Source of the DNA: Cricetomys ansorgei
Lineage: Eukaryota; Chordata; Mammalia; Rodentia; Nesomyidae
NCBI GenBank assembly: GCA_026225945.1
Contig: JAMJFZ010000199.1
Location: 64,648,001 to 64,712,000, forward strand
DNA length: 64,000 bases
Direction: 5' to 3'
Shown here: positions 22,613 through 35,255 of the stretch, one piece after another
Layout of the letters: each line of letters starts with the position of its first letter
Position numbering within the stretch: the stretch's first letter is position 1
Notes under the pieces: generated by a model
What the model saw: the letters and a program-made list of their open reading frames with translations, nothing else
The model's database searches: none
What the model was told of the DNA's origin: nothing
Position numbers and translations under genes: made by a program

Positions 22613-22852
22613 GTCTAAGGCAGTGGTTCTCGACCTTCATAATGCTGTGATCCTTTAATATAGTTCTCATGTTGTGGTGGTCCCCAACCATAAAATTATT
22701 TTCATTGCAACATCTTAACTGTTAATTTTGTTGCTATTATGAATCATAATATAAATATCTGATATGTAGATGGTCTCAGGTGACCCCTGTGAAAGGGTCA
22801 TTTGATCCATTAAGGAGTTGTGACCCACATGATGAGAACTGCTGGTCTAAAG
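22613..22852. mobile_element. URR1-type hAT DNA transposon with target-site duplication
   Basis: Element body 22,621-22,844. The left terminus is cagtggttctcgacc and the right terminus is ggatgagaactgctg read inwards, i.e. inverted repeats. An 8-bp duplication flanks it (gtctaagg at 22,613 and gtctaaag at 22,845, one mismatch), the size expected for hAT insertions. Internal words such as gtggtccccaaccataaaat and gtgacccctgtgaaagggtc match the non-autonomous rodent URR1 family. Confidence 0.85.
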
Positions 22853-24560
22853 TATGATTGGAGATTTTCAGCCTATTCACCAACTTCCAAGATCACCAGT
22901 GTCCAATGATGCAGTTAATCAAGTCCTGTGTAAGGAAGTCTCTACAAACTCAGGACAGGGTTTGGGTGAGCTCCCAATGTCTAGACATGTCAAGGCTCCT
23001 ACAGGGTGGCAAATTTGGTACAACATACCCTATGTATTTCCAATACTTGGCTCTTCATCTGTAACTTCTACATAGCTTTGTATAAGGGAGGGGTAAATGT
23101 GAGTAAAACTTTTTCCTGAGTCCTGCAAGTCATTTAGCACATTAATCACATGAGGAGAGTTGTGAGAATACTTGCCCCAGTTTACAGCTGGTCCATCAAA
23201 AGTACAGGTAACACATATGCTTACAATCACCATCTGATGTGGTACTTAACCCACAATCTGTGGGAGCCAAAGCTATCAGACGGTAGATGATGTAAAAATT
23301 GAATGAAATTAGGAGACATCCAGTTGTTATCTACTGTAGAATCTTCTGATAAGAATTTCTTTGACCCTTGTTAAGAAGAAAGTACCATAAACATTTGTTG
23401 ATTAGAAGTGTTACATGGAATGGGAAAGCAGGAAAATGTACTTCCTTTTTTCCTAGATGGCTAATGAGATTCCTTCCATTTCACTGAGCACCCTGCTCAG
23501 AGACCTCTGCTTTTAACATCTGTCAGTTGATTTACTTGTGATGAGGATGGGATGAAAAACAAAAGAATAAAAATGAGAAAACATTTACAATTTAGTTTCG
23601 CAATACAAATAAACAGTAGACTACCATTCTTGACAACTGTTTCATAATTACTATGATGCACAAGACTCTTCATATATCAATAAGTACATATGTACACAAG
23701 TGTATCTCACTTAACGTTTTAGGTTACTTTAATGCTAATTTCTATGTTCAATGTTTATTTATCTTATAATGTCTTCTGAGCACGTAATCGTAAAACTGTA
23801 TCAGATTTGGCAACACAGATTAGTCACTTATTGATCACAAGGAGACTGATTTGGAGAAATGAAGATGATATTTAGAACTCAAACTCTTTATCATTCATTC
23901 ATACTTATACTTGTAACTGCAGGTAATCCAGGATTTGGGGCAATATTGACTATGATATGAACTACAAATAGATCTGTACATTTGTATATGCATTACCAAT
24001 TACATAGTAGGTTACTTTAAATAAATGCATGTTAAGTACAAATTAAGATAAAATAAAAATTTTTAGATACCCTTTAGGGTATAGAAATCTTCTCAAAATG
24101 CCCAAATGAGAGAGCAGCATAAAGACAACTGTAAATATTTAGGCATTTAACTTTTATAAAACAAGCACCCACCCCACACAAACAACAACAAGAACAACAA
24201 ACACCCTTAAAATACTAGCTCACCTTCTCCCAGAGGAATTATAAGTTCTTATGAAATCTGCTAGAGGTCAAATGACAACAGAACTTTCTCAAGCTACTTT
24301 AAAAAGCATAACAGCTCAAATATTGTTAGACAGGAAGGACAAACGCTGGACAGTCGTCAAAGTAACACTCTCAAGTAAGAACTAAAGTAAGAACTTTGCA
24401 GTATGACTGTATATGGACAATCTCCAGATAGGTAAGCAGTTGAATAGGTTCTCCAGCTAAGATGCTGATTCATATAATATTTTTATACAGTCTCACAGAA
24501 ATAACATTTATTAAATTACAAAAATACTCTTGAGGCTAGTTCTTTTCCATAAAATTAAGA
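22853..24560. other. no recognisable feature
   Basis: AT-rich non-repeat DNA. Overlapping plus-strand frames at 22,854-23,075 contain no recognisable domain. Confidence 0.35.
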
Positions 24561-24564
24561 AGCA

Positions 24565-24970
24565 TTATTGACTGTGGTCTTTTGCGGGGTACAGGGGATC
24601 CCTGAGGTGGTGAGTGGCACACAGTCACTAATCCAAGAAGCTCAGACTCAGGGGAAATGCCTTCGTGGTGCAAATCCAGTTTATTGTGAAAGAGTGGGCT
24701 TTTTTGAAGGAAGCAGGGTATTACACAAGGTAGAGATCCAATGGCTTTGGTCCATGCTTATTAGACACTTCAGCTTATCTAAAGCTTGCTGTAGCAGGGA
24801 AGAATGGGCAAGGTTGGGAAGTCCAACCACCTATAGGCGTGGGTTTTCCCAATTTGGCTCAACTGTGCCAGGATCTGCCATTTTAAGGGCCACACGATGT
24901 AGCATGGGCTGAGGCTTAGTGCAGGTGCTGATACTTAACTCTCTCTCCTGCCATCAGGATCCAGTTGTCA
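24565..24970 (-). mobile_element. possible solo LTR, antisense (rodent ERV class)
   Basis: A 400-bp block that is more GC-rich than its flanks. It contains caaatccagtttattgtgaa (an AATAAA signal on the minus strand), a ccattttaagggcc segment upstream of it in LTR sense, and a right end in gttgtca. The 114-codon open frame across it is best explained by this. I cannot name the family, and no clean target-site duplication was found. Confidence 0.35.
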
Positions 24971-25277
24971 CCTACAATGGATCATATAAAAATAACCTTA
25001 TTGATATACATAGAAAAATCATAAATATGAAACTGATTTTGGATTCATTATGCACCAGCAGCTTTGTAAAGAATTAAAAATTTAATATCAAAACATCTTC
25101 CATTTTAATATTAGATTTTGAAATACTATTTCTATTCAAAACAGAGCTATCAACATGAAGCTTTTAGAATGAAAAAAGGTCACACAGTTGCTATAAACAC
25201 ACTTTTGTGTACTATTTTACTGTAAATGCTGTAAGATTCATCAGTTAAAAAGATCTTTTTTAAACACTAAAAAGTAT

Positions 25278-25465
25278 GCTGGGTGGTGATGGCATATGCC
25301 TTTTAATCCCAACACGTGGGAGACAGAGGCAGGAAACCAGCCTGGTCTACAGAGTGAGATCCAGGACATAGTTACAACAGAGAAACCCTGTCTCAAAAAC
25401 AAACAAACAAACAAACAAAAAAAAAAAAAAGCCAACAAAAAAACCGAAAGAAAAAAAGAAGAAAA
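25278..25465 (+). mobile_element. B1 SINE, plus strand, with A-rich tail
   Basis: gctgggtggtgatggcatat, ccttttaatcccaacacgtg, ggagacagaggcaggaaacc, cctggtctacagagtgagat, then agaaaccctgtctcaaaaac and an (AAAC)n/poly(A) tail to about 25,465. A short internal deletion is visible after aggcagg. Confidence 0.92.
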
Positions 25466-26035
25466 ACTAAAAATTACAAATAAAAGGTAAACTGTAAACT
25501 GTTACATATCATAGATTACCTTAAAAGGCCATCACTGAAGTCTACAGGGGGAGATATTACCACCATAGAATTCTTATAGTGGGAACTGAAATGGGAAAGA
25601 TAAAACAAAAGAGAAACTATACTTATGTGTGTCAAATGCTTAGCAAATAATAATGAGAAGAGACATCAAATTTGCAAATTCAATTGTAGAATACATCTTA
25701 AAAGTATTGACAGAATTCAATTTATATTTTTTTTCTACCAATACAATTAAATGGCAATACAGTAAACAAAGAAGAAAGTGGAGGTATTTTAACATTTATT
25801 CAAATTTTACAACATCTAATATTGACAAAAATATTCATCAGAAGATTTTTTTTTATGCTTTGTTTGAGAGTATGTTGCTTTTGTAAGGATGCGAGTATCA
25901 GCTTAGTCTAACTAGGATGTTTCACTGCATTCAAACAAAAGTAACATTTTAATTTAGAAATTTAGTTTAATTTAGAAGCAAACTACTATTTAATGCATGG
26001 CCTGCCAAACTGAGGCCAAACTGATACTCCACATG
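25466..26035. other. no recognisable feature
   Basis: Very AT-rich DNA. The 77-codon plus-strand frame at 25,653-25,886 is Lys/Phe/Ile-rich and looks random. Confidence 0.35.
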
Positions 26036-26039
26036 ATCA

Positions 26040-26200
26040 AAGAATACATATATGTATATATACACAGAAACATAACTAATAAGGAAGCATTAATTATAAT
26101 ACTAATTTATATTAATATATAAGTTAATTATATCAATATTTAATTATATCAATATAAATAGAATTAATATCATTAATTATAATAACTAATGCATATTTAA
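26040..26200. repeat. AT-rich low-complexity tract
   Basis: Dense TTAATTATA/ATCAATATA words with imperfect internal repetition, for example ttatatcaatatttaattat. It could act as a matrix-attachment-like region, but nothing beyond composition supports that. Confidence 0.75.
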
Positions 26201-26674
26201 CATATGCCAAGACATACATATATGATCATTAAGAGAATAAAGAATAAACATTAGGTTGAAGACTCCAATCTATAGGCCATTGGTAGTACAAACCACAGAT
26301 GTGTGTGTAAAACAGTTTTTCATCGCTGAGATATGAAAGAAAAGTTCTGTTTTATACACTAAAGTTCAAAGGCAAATGGATAGTAAATTCCTAAATATGC
26401 TTAATTTGATAGACACTTTATAAAGCTACTCTTAGATTATATCCCTCATTGATCCTTTATAATTTTTTGTTAAAGCATATATAACACTGTAAGCATTAAA
26501 CAAAGTTCAAATAAACATAAAAGTTTGAGGTTTTTCAATCCAATTGTATAACTAGCTTCTTCTTAATAGCAAAGAAAATATTTTAGTTTATTCAACAACA
26601 AAAAAAATCTAGGAAAATAGGACTTACTTCCATGAACAATTGTCTCCTTGATTTTTTTTCTTTTTATGCTCTGT

Positions 26675-26805
26675 TGTTTAAGACAGGTTCTCACTATAGC
26701 CCTGGCAGGCCTGGAGCTTACTATGTAGACTGGGCTGCCCTCAAACTCACAGACATCTACTTGCCTCAGCCTACAAGTTCTGGGACAAAAGGCCTGAACC
26801 ATTAT
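26675..26805 (-). mobile_element. B1 SINE, antisense
   Basis: agacaggttctcactatagc, cctggcaggcctggagctta, gtagactgggctgccctcaa, actcacagacatctacttgc and a degraded 3' segment. Poly(T) lies to the left. Two spurious open frames overlap it. Confidence 0.8.
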
Positions 26806-26809
26806 GAGG

Positions 26810-27250
26810 GCTTTATTTAACATCTTAATTTAATTACAAATTTCTCAATAAAGTATAGATATCTTCCATAGAAGAAACATTAAATTTGATTTCTAAGTTT
26901 GGAGACAGGTCCAGCAAGAGCTTGTAGACACATGCCAAGCTGCTGCAATAATATCTTTTATATAGTTCTGTTTTTTTAATTTGTTTTTTGGTTTGCTTTT
27001 AACCTATATATAGAATGAGGATGTGTTACTTAATGTTGAAAAGGCTGATTTCATGGAACTGAAAACAAAACTATTAAAACAGTTAAGTATTTTAAGAAAG
27101 GTATAAATATGGAAGTAGCATTTAAACCATACACTACTGATCAAGTGTCAGTGCCTCCACCTTTAAGGTGTTTAGAAACAGCACAATTATATGTTAAAAA
27201 AATAACGGATGAAAAAGTTTTAAAAAGTAACAATAATGATAACTGTCCTA
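26810..27250. other. no recognisable feature
   Basis: AT-rich non-repeat DNA. Confidence 0.35.
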
Positions 27251-27254
27251 GGTC

Positions 27255-27425
27255 AAGAAAACTTAACTGACATTAACTCACTTCCTTTCAATAGTCTTGT
27301 CAGGTACCATGATAATGTAACTCCGCAGACTAAGGAATGGAGACCCAGGAAAATTAATACTTTTCTTAAGCATCACAGCTGGTAAATGGCAGAAGTAGAG
27401 TCAGAAACCAGGCTTTAATACTATT
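27255..27425 (+). mobile_element. MIR SINE
   Basis: actgacattaactcacttcc, gtcaggtaccatgataatgt, aaggaatggagacccaggaa, tcttaagcatcacagctggt, aaatggcagaagtagagtca. Typical MIR order. Confidence 0.7.
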
Positions 27426-27583
27426 TACCATTATTACAGTGATATATAAGATTCAAATTACTTCTTTTAAGTCAAAATATTGGTATTATCTATAGTAAAA
27501 TAAAAGCAAGTATCTATTTTAAACAGTTCAGTAAGTATTTATTAAATACCTAAATGTAAATAGCATTTGTAATAAGTGGTCTT

Positions 27584-27712
27584 TAGCTGTACATGGTGGT
27601 ATAGTCCTGTAATCCCAGTACACAAGAAGCTGAGGCAGGAGAAACATGAGATCAAAGCTAGTCTGGGCTACATAGTAAGTACAACTCTGTCTCAAAACAG
27701 AAAAATTAGAGC
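27584..27712 (+). mobile_element. old B1-type SINE (PB1-like), plus strand
   Basis: agctgtacatggtggtatag, cctgtaatcccagtacacaa, gaagctgaggcaggagaaac, ctgggctacatagtaagtac, then ctctgtctcaaaacag. It lacks features of the younger B1 copies and appears older. Confidence 0.75.
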
Positions 27713-27742
27713 TAGCATTTACAGAGGATTTAAGGATTTAAT

Positions 27743-27759
27743 GGGTTAGGGTTAGGGTT
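27743..27759 (+). repeat. short interstitial telomeric repeat
   Basis: gggttagggttagggtt, about 2.8 perfect TTAGGG units. It sits just downstream of a B1-type SINE in otherwise non-repetitive DNA. Confidence 0.9.
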
Positions 27760-27950
27760 CATTTAGCAATCAAGGAAAACCACTGTACCTGTTTGTAGAG
27801 GAGAAAAATCACCAAAGTGTGTAGCTTGTGCCTTCCATCCTTCGATTTCTACAGCAAATTCACAGATAAGGTCCAGATGGCATCAAAAAATTTCATCACA
27901 ACTCATGCTTCTTAAAGCACACTGCAATGCCTACAATATGACACCGACTA

Positions 27951-27960
27951 CCAAATAAGG
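27951..27960. promoter_or_regulatory. perfect CArG-box match (SRF site), unproven
   Basis: ccaaataagg fits CC(A/T)6GG exactly and lies in non-repeat DNA. A 10-bp motif occurs by chance at appreciable frequency, so function is not implied. Confidence 0.2.
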
Positions 27961-30555
27961 CCATTCTTTTACTCCAATGCAGAGCCTTAAGTGATGTTAC
28001 ATATTAATAACAAAATAATCTAAACTTAGAGTAATTACATTAAAAATTAAACCTCAGTATGCCATTCTTGTTAAGTCCTGTATCACTGTTAACTGGTGGA
28101 TACTCCAAGACAGCTGAAGTAAACATCCACATCCCAGCCAAACTATGTATGACAGCTGAGTGTAGGATGTTTACATAAACTGAAACTTGGTTTAGAGAGG
28201 AACTTGTGAACTCTTTACTATGTTTATGGTTGGCTTTTTACTTGAGGCTCAGACAATTTTGTAGAATCTGTTGAAAAAAGAATAGGCACAGTGATTCACA
28301 TAATTGAGGACAAAATCAACTTGAAAGGTATCTTCAGAGTAAGTGTAGAATCCACAGAAACAGCAGACATAAACCATTTTCACTGGAAAAAAAAAAGATG
28401 ACAATGAATTCAGGCATTCAGGCATTCAATTGCTTTTCTTATCTAAAGGCAATGCCCTGTTCTGACAGCATTCATCTTCTCTACCCTTTCCCTTTAAACA
28501 ACTGCATCTGCATTTACAGAAACCTATTTGGTGGGCAATATGATGCACCAACCCCCTATTCTTACTCAATATTCAGGTCCTTGCACCACAGGCATGACTT
28601 TCCCATATTTTCTACCTTGGTTCCATTATCTACTTTTGAAAATATGTTTAGGGTATCTCAAAAGTGCCTCTAATCTAAAAAAAAAAAAAATCACCACAAA
28701 TTCCTTTACTAACCATTAAAAGTTGCTCTTTGAATAGACTTTCATAAGGGAAAAATGTCCTTAAATTTGGAAATAAAATTACATATAACACTGTCAGCAA
28801 ACTAAAAATCACGGCATTCCATAGGTGTCTCAAGACCACAGGAACCTATTTTCCTGAAGCAGCTTCAAGACTAATCTTCCCTCATCTCCACCTTCTTTCT
28901 CTTCTCTACAACCATGTTGCTTTTTTCCTGTTTTCACAACTATTACTGCAACAGTTCATTTGTTTTCCTTCTGTTTTTCTTTGTAAACACATTAATTCTT
29001 TAGAGGGTGGGTCAAACCCTTTCTGGAATCAAACTTTAGGGGTAGGCATGGTGACACTCACCTATTAATTTCAGTACTGTGGATCTGGGTTCCAGAGCAA
29101 TGCAAAGGAATTTAGGAAATGAAACAGTTTCTTAAGCCCTATACCCAGACTTACTAAAGAGGCAGCCCTTTTGGGGCCTTCAGTCTGTGAAGCTCTCCTG
29201 TAATTCTGATGCACACTAGTATTTGAAAACTTTTACCAAGTATGCTGGAAAACCAAAGCAAAGACAACAATGAATGTCAAATATCAGGATGTACATAACA
29301 TACTACTAATAAAAACAGGCAAGGACAAAACTGTACCTTACTGTTCGCTCTCATCAACCGGGCTAGGCAAAGGATCTGAGACAGCATAATTTTAAAAAAG
29401 GTAATTAAGCTCAAACAGAAGCAACAGCAGCTTAGAAAAAAAAAAACTGAGCATGCACAATAAATAATGGCATATCAATCCAATGAATGAAGTTGTAACA
29501 GAAGAGAAATCCAAGTTAGAACATGCTAATATAACAGCAGAGATGTTCTGGGTTTAGAGGTTTATGGTCCTTTCTCAATCACACCAAGACATGGTTGTTC
29601 AGAGAAGAGATTTGGGACCATGAAGACAACGAGGACTAAACCAAAATTATATTTATTTCTATGAATATTTTTCTAAGCAGGATTTGTATAATGTACTAAC
29701 TCAGACTTGATACACTTTTGGAGTTGTTTGCTGAAAAAGTAACTTCTAAAGCATACACTGAGGGATAATAATCATTTGCAGAATGGCTGAGAACTACTTT
29801 TACATTTAGTATTAGTTGGACCAAAACAAAGAAATGAAAAAGAATTTGAGCTTTCTAAACACTGTCAAAATTCACACATTTCCCCTTGAAAACCTAAGTT
29901 AAAGGTCTAGAAAACAAACTGTTCTATGTTTACTGGAAAATAAAGATAACCCAACTTCCTCAGCTCAATCAACTGTCAACCTTGTAGGTCAACAAGAAGT
30001 TTGTTGTTCTTTAAAGTTAAAACATAAAAGTCATCTGCAGATGACTAAAAGGCTGTGCTTAAAAACACAGAACCAAGGACACTGAGGATTCAAGCTGACA
30101 TGGTCTCTGATTTCCTTTCATTAGGGCAGAATAATACATAACAAATGTTCCATAACTGACTGCCATTAACCCTGAAGCATCTAGGAACAACTAGACTAGG
30201 TAAGTAGAAGATGGATGGCAGCTTTGTAGAGAATAGTTACCCCTCTTTTAGCTTAGATTTGACTTAACATTTAAGAAAGCACTTCAAATTATCATGGTTT
30301 TATGGAAACTAACCAATGCTATTTAGTCAAACAAAATAATTCTATTACCAGAGGAAGCATCACCTCTATCCCTGGAAAGGAACACTTTGTGGGTTCTTAA
30401 CAATGTCTGTCTAAAGTGATGTTGGATGCATGCTAACCATTAAGTCTTTAAGTACAAGATGAAAAGCCATCTATGTCTGAAACAACTAAGCCCTTCTCCC
30501 AAATTATACTTGAACACTATCTTTCTAACAAAGCAATTCCTAAATGGATCCGTAA
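27961..30555. other. repeat-poor region
   Basis: Mostly single-copy-looking DNA. Only a weak B1-like start (29,042-29,105, taggcatggtgacactcacc) and short A-runs were noticed. No coding exon could be supported. Confidence 0.35.
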
Positions 30556-30558
30556 TAA

Positions 30559-30640
30559 AAGCTGGAGATGTAGTTCAGTGATAGGTCTCTTGACTAGCAT
30601 GCTTAAGAACACTGGGTTCAATCTCCAGCACCAATAAACG
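30559..30640 (+). mobile_element. ID SINE, plus strand
   Basis: gctggagatgtagttcagtg (A box region), gtctcttgactagcatgctt, then gggttcaatctccagcacc (B box). About 80 bp, the normal length of an ID element. Confidence 0.85.
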
Positions 30641-30885
30641 AGTAAATGGAAATAATATACTGTTGCAATAAAATAATTATTAGAGTGTATAATAATTATA
30701 TACATATATTGATGTATATGGTACAAAATACAGAATTATAAAGACTAATATCCATGTTTCCAGAAAGACTATAATCTAATACAAGAGAAGCATGTAAAAA
30801 ATTAGATTGGCAGGAACTGTATCTTCTGTTTTAATTCTATACTGAACCTAAGCCAGCTCAATAATAGTGATAAAATATCAATGTC

Positions 30886-31010
30886 TGCTGGGTGTAGTAG
30901 TATGTACCTTTAATGCCAGCTCTCAGCAGCCAAAAGGCTGGTGGATCTTTAAGAGTTACAAGCCAGCCAGAATACATAGTGAGACCCTCTCTCAAACAAT
31001 TGCCTTAAAA
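30886..31010 (+). mobile_element. B1 SINE, plus strand, diverged
   Basis: gctgggtgtagtagtatgta, cctttaatgccagctctcag, ggctggtggatctttaagag, agccagaatacatagtgaga, then ccctctctcaaac. Confidence 0.8.
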
Positions 31011-33185
31011 GATAATTTTCAATAAAATTGGAAACTACGAATAATACAAAGAGAAATATAAATGAGAAAACATTTTAAAACTTAAAAAAGAAAACCTAAA
31101 TAAACAACAAAAGCCACAACATATTATGAAATTACATCTTGGTTCACACTAATCATCATCTGTGATAAAAGGCCTAGGTTATTTAGTACTGTGAAGAGAA
31201 ACAAAAAATGAAGCACAACACACCTACATCCAAGGCAGCTGGGAGCCAAGCAATAACCTGAAACAATCAGGAAGCTTTTCTTAATCTACACAGATATACA
31301 GAACTATTAGCAAATGTTACAAAGTTTAGTGGTTTGGAATCTCACAGATTTTGAGAAGAATATTCTTATTAAGATTAATAACACCGTCAAGGGTAAAGAG
31401 AGCAAGTAAGAGGAGGCACACATTACATATAAATCTAAGTACAGGGAAAACTGAAATTTCTAGGTTGCAGACTGCTTATAGGGGAAATGTCAATGTTCAG
31501 GACTACTAGGAAGTTAAACTCCAGCCTATTTGGATCAGTTATATAGAATAAACCTTTACTCACAGGGCAAAAATTAAAGGAATTAAAAAATTGTTTTAAA
31601 CAAATCCTCTAAGGCCTAGCAGAAGCATGTTCAGTCAACCCCTACACTGGAAGCTGCCAGCGTGAACAAGCAGTAGACAAATGGCCCTCAAGATTTATGA
31701 TGCACCACATGCACTTCCCAGCCTCCTCAGCTCCAATCCTTAGGCCAGACTGTCCACAAAGATGCACAGGAAGAGCCGGTAGCAGCAAACATCTGACTGA
31801 AAGCTTGGCTGTGGATTACAGCTTCCAGTCGGGGATGTTTACAGACACAGACTTTCTGACAGCAAACTAACAGAGGAACAGAGCAAATGGCCAGTCACTT
31901 CTACTAATGACTTTTAGAACTGCAGAGCTGAATGACAACTGTGACATCTTGGGGAAAAAAAAAGACAAACAATAAAATAAACAATACTAACTAACAAGGG
32001 AAGATAGTAATTTCTCTTGAATTATTTAATCAGAAGAGATTCATTACAAGCTTATATGTGTTATTCCACATGAGGATACGTTTTTCTACCAGATGTAAAT
32101 ATGGATTTTCTTCTCCATGATCATAGAATTTCCAAATTAATAAATAATTTAAAGATTAGAGTGACCATACATCTCAGTTTTCCCAGAGAGTCCTAAGTGA
32201 CAGTATTATTAAAAGTGACATTTCTCATTATCAAAACTCCCCTAATTTAGATGGTAATAAATACAACATTTTTACTGGCAGTAGATCTATGCTGAATAAG
32301 AGTCTAACATTTTGCTCCCTATCCTCAGCTGAACTAGGTTAGGGAAGTGGTCCATGGAAATGAACTAAGTGGGTAAGAAGAGGAACAACACCCGCCTTGG
32401 CTTTGCTTACAAAGCAACACTGAAACATTTTGTAATTCTTGAATTAGTTTGTTGAAAGGGAAAAAGATTAAGTAAGAATAAGAAAATTGTACTATAAAAC
32501 TAACTTTAATTTGAGATAAGTAAAATAATTTTTAAAAAATTAAAGCCCATTAAGGCAATTAAGTTTTCAAAAAGTCACAGTGACTTCCAAGAAATGAAGC
32601 AAGCATCTACACCTCACATGATTAAACATTCATAAGTCAATAGAAATCTGAACGGTTACTAACTTTCTAATATATACAACAGAGTGAAATATTCCAACCA
32701 CTGAAACTGCCCTGTGATAATATTGAAATGTTCTCTGAAATTCTCCATTCACACATTATACATAATTCTGTTTATTACAGAAATAATGAGGAAAGTGCAT
32801 GTCATCTCTGAAGATAAAAGTTATATTCATTATTTTTTAAGACAAATACTTTAAAATAATTCAGTGGTTATTTACAACAAAGACTATTCAAAAAGTTATC
32901 CCACAATTGAAACTTTCATATTTAATTTAGGAATAAACAGTTATGCTTAGACAGGCACATGATACTTGACTGGGGACACTGTACACCAAGGAGCAATGGA
33001 TCGCTATTACAACTCACTTTAATCAACTTCTCCCTTGTCCTAGTTCAGTTTATTTTTTTTAATCAATTAGGAAAATTTTGCCAGACAATCTTTTCTTCAG
33101 ACTTATGAAGGAATTTTGTCACAGTTCTACCTTTGTAATATGTATAAAGAAGTTTATCTGACCAACACTTACTATAGCACTATTT
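31011..33185. other. repeat-poor region
   Basis: Non-repeat DNA. The 31,610-31,940 part is more balanced in composition than its flanks (caccacatgcacttcccagc, cagactgtccacaaagatgc), but no reading frame or splice pair is convincing. Confidence 0.35.
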
Positions 33186-33189
33186 TATG

Positions 33190-33900
33190 TAGATAAACAT
33201 AGTCATTTAGAAGACATTTTGATGTGCATCTCATGTCTATTTAGCACAACAGCAGTAGCTTCCCCAGCAGGACCTTCCAAACACGGTCTTTTAACCAGAT
33301 TCATACTTATGTGAATTCTCTCCTGTGAAATAAGCATCAATCAAATCCATTCAGAAAGCAACTGGTTACTCCCATAACAGATTTGATACTATTATGCAAG
33401 AAGGCTCATCTTGTCTGGTTGGTTGGTATTGTTGCACACAGGGTTCACAGCTGAGTAAGAATGCTGATGACAATTTTCCCCAGTAGCCTGTGCAGTACCT
33501 TCCAGCTAAGAAGGCTACCCAGAACAAAATTTCCACCCAAGTTCTAGATTGATTTCTCAATGTCCTGTGACCAAGGCATGTGGTATCTTCAGCAACAGGG
33601 TCTTATTATTTATTTCTGGAAGGTAAACAACAGCAGTGGTGATTGATTGCCTGTATTATTTTGGGGCCATGGGCTTCCCTGACTAACAGTGCATTATGCT
33701 TCTTGATGTCAGCATTAGCACTTTACTTTTCTGTTTACCAATATTTTACAAAAATGGCAAAATGTACATGCATGCATGTCAAAACAAAAATGTGCAGTGG
33801 AACAGTACTGCCTGCAATTAACTGGAGGTTTTCATAAAATCAGTTTGTCAAAATGCTCATACTATAACACATTTGTCACAACCTCTCCTGTATAATGTTG
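33190..33900 (-). mobile_element. rodent L1 3' UTR, antisense
   Basis: Read on the minus strand it matches a rodent L1 3' UTR: accctgttgctgaagatacc, tcagctgtgaaccctgtgtg, gagtaaccagttgctttctg, and gaatggatttgattgatgct. Two open frames within (64 codons each) are not genes. Related to the plus-strand UTR at 9.6-10.6 kb. Confidence 0.6.
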
Positions 33901-33974
33901 AAAACAAGTTAGATACCTCAAAAGAACTAATACGTGACAATCCATAATGAAGATAGTCTCAATTCCATTGTTAT

Positions 33975-34290
33975 TAGGAATTGCTATGATTTCAATATAC
34001 CCCACAACCACCAAAGTTAATGTTTTATAAAATCGCTAAGAAATAATGTTGAGAAGTGGGACCATTAAGAGGTGATGGGTAACAACAGGGTCTTTCCTTA
34101 ATGAATAGAATAATGATGACACGGAGTGAGTGGATTATGTGGAAAAGGATTCTTATAAAGTATCAAATCAATCTCTTTCTCCCCACTACATGTTGCCTGC
34201 CACGCCTCTGCTTGTAATCTGTTGTACATCTGTTCTTTTGCTGTCAGGTTGATGCACTATGAAGTTTTACCAGTTGCATGTCCTTTAATT
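33975..34290 (+). mobile_element. MST/THE1-like MaLR LTR, plus strand
   Basis: aggaattgctatgatttcaa at its left end, then aatgttgagaagtgggacca, ttaagaggtgatgggtaaca, gagtgagtggattatgtgg, attcttataaagtatc and ctctttctccccac, in the order of MST-type LTRs. Confidence 0.6.
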
Positions 34291-35035
34291 CAAAACTTCT
34301 CAACTTCGAGACTTAGGAGAAATAACGACACATTACAGAAAGGGCTGTAAAGGCACAGGGGATGCGAGTCAGGAATACTGTCACCTAACTACTGGAAGGA
34401 GGTATAACGTGGGGCTAGGAAAACAGTTAAAATCTGCTAAGGACAGGATAGTATTTGAATGGGGAAAAAAATCTAAGTAATTACCAATTTACTAGTAGTT
34501 TCATGAAAAGACAATGTGACGAGTAGCTACAGGATGGAAGGAATAAAGAAGAGAGTGAAGACTATCCTAAGTACATTTTAAACAAATCCAGGAAACATGA
34601 AACCATGATGCTTGAAGACTGGGGGCAAGCTGCAGACATCTCTCTGATGTAGGGAGCTGCCAAGGCCACTCACTCGGGAATCAATTCCAAGTAGCACAAG
34701 GGTGTGAAAACTTGCAAGTCTATAGTGTCAATCAGGATACCAATGGAAAATTTGTGTCATTTCTAACAAGGGAAATAGTACAAACTTCAATAACTAAGTA
34801 CCCATATTATAGTTAGGAAAAACAAGTACTCTCATGCTGACAGAATAACATGACAGCAATGTTCTCAGAAAAGACAGCCCTGTGTTGTGTCTCACCTGGT
34901 TTCCTAAATTGACTACCAAAGTCATAGCCAGAGACTCTTAAAGTAACAATGTACACACAGACATTTTAAATATTATAACTCTTTTAATAAGGTAGTCTTC
35001 TGAAAGTCGGCTTTTCAGAAGGCAGTATTCTATAG
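34291..35035. other. no recognisable feature
   Basis: Non-repeat DNA without supported exons. Confidence 0.35.
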
Positions 35036-35039
35036 ATAG

Positions 35040-35255
35040 TAATTAAGAACCCAAGCTTTACAATTTGACAGAACTAGGCCAAACACTTATCTCTGGGACT
35101 TTGGGAAAATGACTATTTTTCTGTGAGTCCTTTCCCACTTGTAAAATCCCATCTAAAGTATCTATCTTACTGGGTTACTGCCAGAACTGACTAAGACAAT
35201 GTCAAGCTCAGTGGCAGGTAAACAGCTAGTATACAATAAATGAAAGAAAAATCAT
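35040..35255 (+). mobile_element. MIR SINE
   Basis: agaacccaagctttacaatt, ctgggactttgggaaaatga, tcccacttgtaaaatcccat, then tcaagctcagtggcaggtaa and acaataaatgaaag at the 3' end. Confidence 0.65.

Noticed and set aside
24568..24912. 114-codon plus-strand ORF
   Set aside because: It coincides with a probable antisense solo LTR and has no recognised protein similarity.
33366..33837. Two 64-codon ORFs considered as exons
   Set aside because: The region matches a rodent L1 3' UTR in antisense.
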